Below are positions 6,610 to 8,755 of a stretch of DNA of 8,755 nucleotides, one piece after another. Position 1 is the stretch's first letter. Each line of letters starts with the position of its first letter. The notes under the pieces were generated by a model, which was not told the origin of the DNA, searched no databases, and saw only the letters and a list, made by a program, of their open reading frames with translations. Source of the stretch: Methanosarcinales archaeon (GTDB taxonomy: Archaea > Halobacteriota > Syntropharchaeia > Alkanophagales > Methanospirareceae); assembly GCA_025464645.1 (NCBI GenBank), contig JAODGF010000085.1:1-8755 (forward strand), in the 5' to 3' direction. The position numbers and the translations under genes were made by a program.

Positions 6610-6640
6610 AAGTGTAATATATATAATATAAAACAAATAT
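6610..6640. promoter_or_regulatory. AT-rich divergent promoter region (rpl21e / mpgS)
   Basis: The 86-base gap between divergent genes has a continuous AT tract (GTAATATATATAATATAAAAC, here broken as GTAATATATA TAATATAAAA C). It contains TATA-like boxes on both strands around 6618-6633. The spacing would put start sites near 6645 for mpgS and near 6600 for rpl21e, each with a leader of about 15-25 bases. The exact box used in each direction cannot be decided because the tract is repetitive. Confidence 0.5.
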
Positions 6641-6649
6641 TTAACATAA

Positions 6650-6654
6650 GGGTG
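6650..6654 (+). promoter_or_regulatory. Ribosome binding site of mpgS
   Basis: GGGTG lies eight bases before the ATG at 6663. A second ATG four codons later is possible, but the first gives the N-terminus (MLIDMP then EIFG) that lines up with known MpgS proteins, so it is preferred. Confidence 0.5.
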
Positions 6655-6662
6655 TTGAAAAA

Positions 6663-7898
6663 ATGCTTATTGATATGCCAAGGCGTACGGAAATATTCGG
6701 CTCGGTGAAGATACACGAGCTGCAGCGTATATTAAAACTTGATTCCGGCGGCTTTGAAAATCCACGTGCAAAAGACGTCTCTTTTGAAGAAATCAAAGAT
6801 ATTTTGAGGCGTCTTGCAATCGTTATACCGGTAAAGGATGAAAAAATACATTTGCTCGATGGTGTTTTAAGAGCGATCCCCTTTGATTGTTCTGTAATTG
6901 TGGTGTCAAACAGCGAAAGGGAAAATCATGATATATACAAAATGGAGCAGGATATGATAACAAAATTCCATGAACTGACACAGCAAGAAATTCTCTGCAT
7001 CCACCAGAAAGACCCTGAATTGGGCTTTGCTTTTTATGATACAGGATATGATTATCTTCTCGATAAGGATGATTTGGTCAGGGATGGTAAGTCCGAGGGT
7101 ATGATAATAGGCATGCTGCTTGCGAAATCGCTGGGAAAAGATTTTATCGGGTTTGCTGATGCTGACAACTACATCCCGGGTTCTGTGCGTGAATATGTGA
7201 TGGATTATGCTGCGGGATTCTGCATGTCGGAATCGCCATACAGCATGGTGAGACTTCATTGGCGATACAAGCCAAAAGTGGTGGAGGATAGACTTTATTT
7301 TAAAAAATGGGGCAGAGTAAGTGAGACCACAAACAAGTTTCTCAATCTCCTGCTCTCTACCAGTACGGGATTTGAGACCGGAGTGGTGATAACGGGAAAT
7401 GCGGGCGAACACGCAATGACGATAAAACTCGCGGACATAATGAGCTATTCGACCGGTTTCTCAATCGAACCATACCACTTCGTTTATTTGTTTGATGAAT
7501 TTGGGTTGAAGGCGGAGAAAATATCGTATCCTGATGCAGCAAATGAAGGAATCGAGATATTTCAGATAGAGACTTTAAACCCGCACTTGCACGAGGAAAA
7601 GGGGGAGGAGCATATTAAGAATATGCTGCTTGGCTCGCTTTGCACGGTTTACAACAGTAAGCTCTGCAATGATTATGTGAGGTCAAAAGTGCTTGAGGAG
7701 TTAAGAGACATTCTGGATATGTGGGAGAAGCCGAAAGCGAATATCGTGATGCCGCCTATTGGTGGAATTGACGCGAGTAGATTTACAAAATTGCTGGAAA
7801 GTAATTCAGAAACATATGTATGGTTTAAACAAGGGACGGGCATCGAGAGTGAATTGGGAGAGGAAGATTTGAAAGGAGAAAGCATTCGCTCGGTATAA
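6663..7898 (+). CDS. mpgS: Mannosyl-3-phosphoglycerate synthase (GT55)
   Basis: A 411-residue cytoplasmic glycosyltransferase that joins GDP-mannose and 3-phosphoglycerate to make mannosyl-3-phosphoglycerate, the first step to the compatible solute mannosylglycerate. The family sequence is followed along its length: EIFGSVKIHE near the N-terminus, LAIVIPVKDEKIHLLDGVLR at 51-70, IVVSNSERE at 79-87, GKSEGM at 142-147, the metal/sugar-nucleotide DADN at 166-169, MVRLHWR at 195-201, TGNAGEHAMT at 244-253, SIEPY at 267-271, and NPHLHEEKGEEH at 306-317, which holds His residues implicated in metal binding. It is somewhat longer than the roughly 394-residue Pyrococcus enzyme, with an extra acidic C-terminal tail after residue about 395 that has no known role. 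The stop overlaps the next start by one base, which implies tight translational coupling with mpgP. Identity is secure; the activity is inferred from family. Confidence 0.95.
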   Translation: MLIDMPRRTEIFGSVKIHELQRILKLDSGGFENPRAKDVSFEEIKDILRRLAIVIPVKDEKIHLLDGVLRAIPFDCSVIVVSNSERENHDIYKMEQDMITKFHELTQQEILCIHQKDPELGFAFYDTGYDYLLDKDDLVRDGKSEGMIIGMLLAKSLGKDFIGFADADNYIPGSVREYVMDYAAGFCMSESPYSMVRLHWRYKPKVVEDRLYFKKWGRVSETTNKFLNLLLSTSTGFETGVVITGNAGEHAMTIKLADIMSYSTGFSIEPYHFVYLFDEFGLKAEKISYPDAANEGIEIFQIETLNPHLHEEKGEEHIKNMLLGSLCTVYNSKLCNDYVRSKVLEELRDILDMWEKPKANIVMPPIGGIDASRFTKLLESNSETYVWFKQGTGIESELGEEDLKGESIRSV

Positions 7899-8698
7899 TG
7901 AAACAAGTTCTTTTCACAGACCTTGACGGAACCCTGCTTGACCTCTATGATTATTCTTACGATGCAGCGCTTCCGGTTCTGAAGACTTTGAAGAGGAGAA
8001 AGGTCCCGGTCGTATTTTGCACAGCGAAGACATTAGCTGAGAACGAATACTACCGAAAAGAGCTGGGAATAGAGGACCCGTTTATTGTAGATAATGGTGG
8101 CGCGATTTTCATTCCTGAGAACTACTTTTCATTTACTTTTGAATGTAAAAAAAGAGGCAATTACTGCGTTGTTGAACTCGGTGCTTCGTATAAGGAGTTA
8201 AGGAAAGCGTTAAAGGAAATCAAAGAGGAAACGGGATTTAAAATCACGGGTTTTGGAGACATGACCGCGGAGGAGGTTGCAGCCGATGCGAATTTAAATG
8301 TAGAGAAGGCGAAACTTGCAAAAGAGAAGGAATATAACGAGAGTTTCATTTTTGATGAACCAAAAGAGAAGGAAGTAATTTTGTTCGACAAAATCAAGGA
8401 TAAGGGGTTTGCTGTTACTTACGGAGGAAGATATTACAACATTCATGGTAAGAACGCGGACAAGGGAAAAGCAGTGAAGATTCTCACAGAGCTCTTCAAG
8501 CGCGAATATGGGGAAGTGAAGACCATAGGAGTTGGAGATAGTATGAATGACATACCGATGCTAAAAGCGGTGGACCAACCAGCTCTGGTAAAGAATAAGA
8601 AGGGCGCATGGCTTGATATTTCATTGCCAAATCTTTATAAAGCGAAGAGTGAGGGACCAGAAGGCTGGGTCGAGGTTGTGAGGAGGTTTATATTATAG
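7898..8698 (+). CDS. mpgP: Mannosyl-3-phosphoglycerate phosphatase (HAD superfamily)
   Basis: A 266-residue haloacid-dehalogenase-type phosphatase that removes phosphate from mannosyl-3-phosphoglycerate, giving mannosylglycerate. HAD motif I is DLDGTLLD at 8-15 (nucleophile Asp8, acid/base Asp10). Motif II is FCTAKT at 40-45, with Thr42 where members often have Ser. Motif III is DKGKAV at 188-193 (Lys189). Motif IV is GVGDSMNDIPML at 211-222 (Asp214 and Asp218 for magnesium). The cap between motifs II and III is of the type found in the Cof/MPGP group, and DNGGAIF at 65-71 is typical of it. The length matches the family. The ATG at 7898 shares its A with the mpgS stop, and mpgS is the strongest evidence that this HAD enzyme is MpgP rather than a generic sugar phosphatase. 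The gene ends 57 bases before the window edge. Confidence 0.94.
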   Translation: MKQVLFTDLDGTLLDLYDYSYDAALPVLKTLKRRKVPVVFCTAKTLAENEYYRKELGIEDPFIVDNGGAIFIPENYFSFTFECKKRGNYCVVELGASYKELRKALKEIKEETGFKITGFGDMTAEEVAADANLNVEKAKLAKEKEYNESFIFDEPKEKEVILFDKIKDKGFAVTYGGRYYNIHGKNADKGKAVKILTELFKREYGEVKTIGVGDSMNDIPMLKAVDQPALVKNKKGAWLDISLPNLYKAKSEGPEGWVEVVRRFIL

Positions 8699-8716
8699 TT
8701 ATTCCGAAAAAGAACT

Positions 8717-8732
8717 TGCTCAATAAAGAGCA
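8717..8732 (+). terminator. Weak hairpin after mpgP
   Basis: TGCTC and GAGCA form a five-base stem around the loop AATAAA, starting 19 bases after the mpgP stop. No T-run follows within the visible bases, so its role as a terminator is doubtful. Nothing else is recognisable between 8699 and 8755. Confidence 0.15.
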
Positions 8733-8755
8733 GAAAATCCTAAACTCTAATTTCT

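Noticed and set aside
6610..6640. AT dinucleotide tract considered as a repeat element or replication origin
   Set aside because: It is short and sits exactly where two divergent promoters are needed; there are no origin-type repeats and no Orc/Cdc6 gene nearby.
6906..7412. A 168-residue minus-strand ORF opposite mpgS
   Set aside because: The plus-strand MpgS frame carries conserved motifs throughout; the antisense frame shows no domain and is a shadow.

Overview
The window is archaeal and most likely from a euryarchaeon. The evidence is a membrane-type LonB protease with two transmembrane helices in its AAA+ domain, a group II chaperonin (thermosome), ribosomal protein L21e (absent from bacteria), an archaeal-type aspartokinase with two tandem ACT domains, TATA-box-like promoters and GGTGA-type ribosome binding sites. 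A methanogen-related lineage (for example ANME-1/Methanophagales or a relative) is a guess from general character. Nothing in the window fixes the species.

Layout. (1) Bases 1-1435, minus strand: lonB, cut off by the window edge before its Ser-Lys catalytic dyad. (2) 1517-2920, minus: aspartate kinase, 81 bases upstream of lonB in the same direction. (3) 2921-3028: a short divergent promoter region with a palindromic TATA element between aspartokinase and the thermosome. (4) 3029-4672, plus: one thermosome subunit, followed by a T-rich terminator-like tract. (5) About 4700-5580: a decayed patch, all on the minus strand. It holds a HEPN-domain gene broken by an apparent one-base frameshift, a scrambled remnant resembling an archaeal transglutaminase-like protein, and coding-like scraps with no complete gene. 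(6) 5582-6576, minus: rpl21e followed by a small heat-shock protein gene 32 bases later, probably one transcript, with a possible extra promoter for hsp20. (7) 6577-6662: an AT-rich divergent promoter region. (8) 6663-8698, plus: mpgS and mpgP, overlapping by one base (TAATG), which together make the compatible solute mannosylglycerate. The last 57 bases hold no gene.

How the genes fit together. Three proteostasis factors (LonB, thermosome, Hsp20) and the complete two-step mannosylglycerate pathway, linked to heat and salt protection, lie within about 8.7 kb beside a ribosomal protein gene and aspartokinase. This looks like a stress and protein-homeostasis neighbourhood of mostly ordinary core genes. 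I see no convincing new multi-gene system. The most unusual points are the decayed HEPN/transglutaminase-like patch, the altered substrate motif of the aspartokinase, and the compact promoters.
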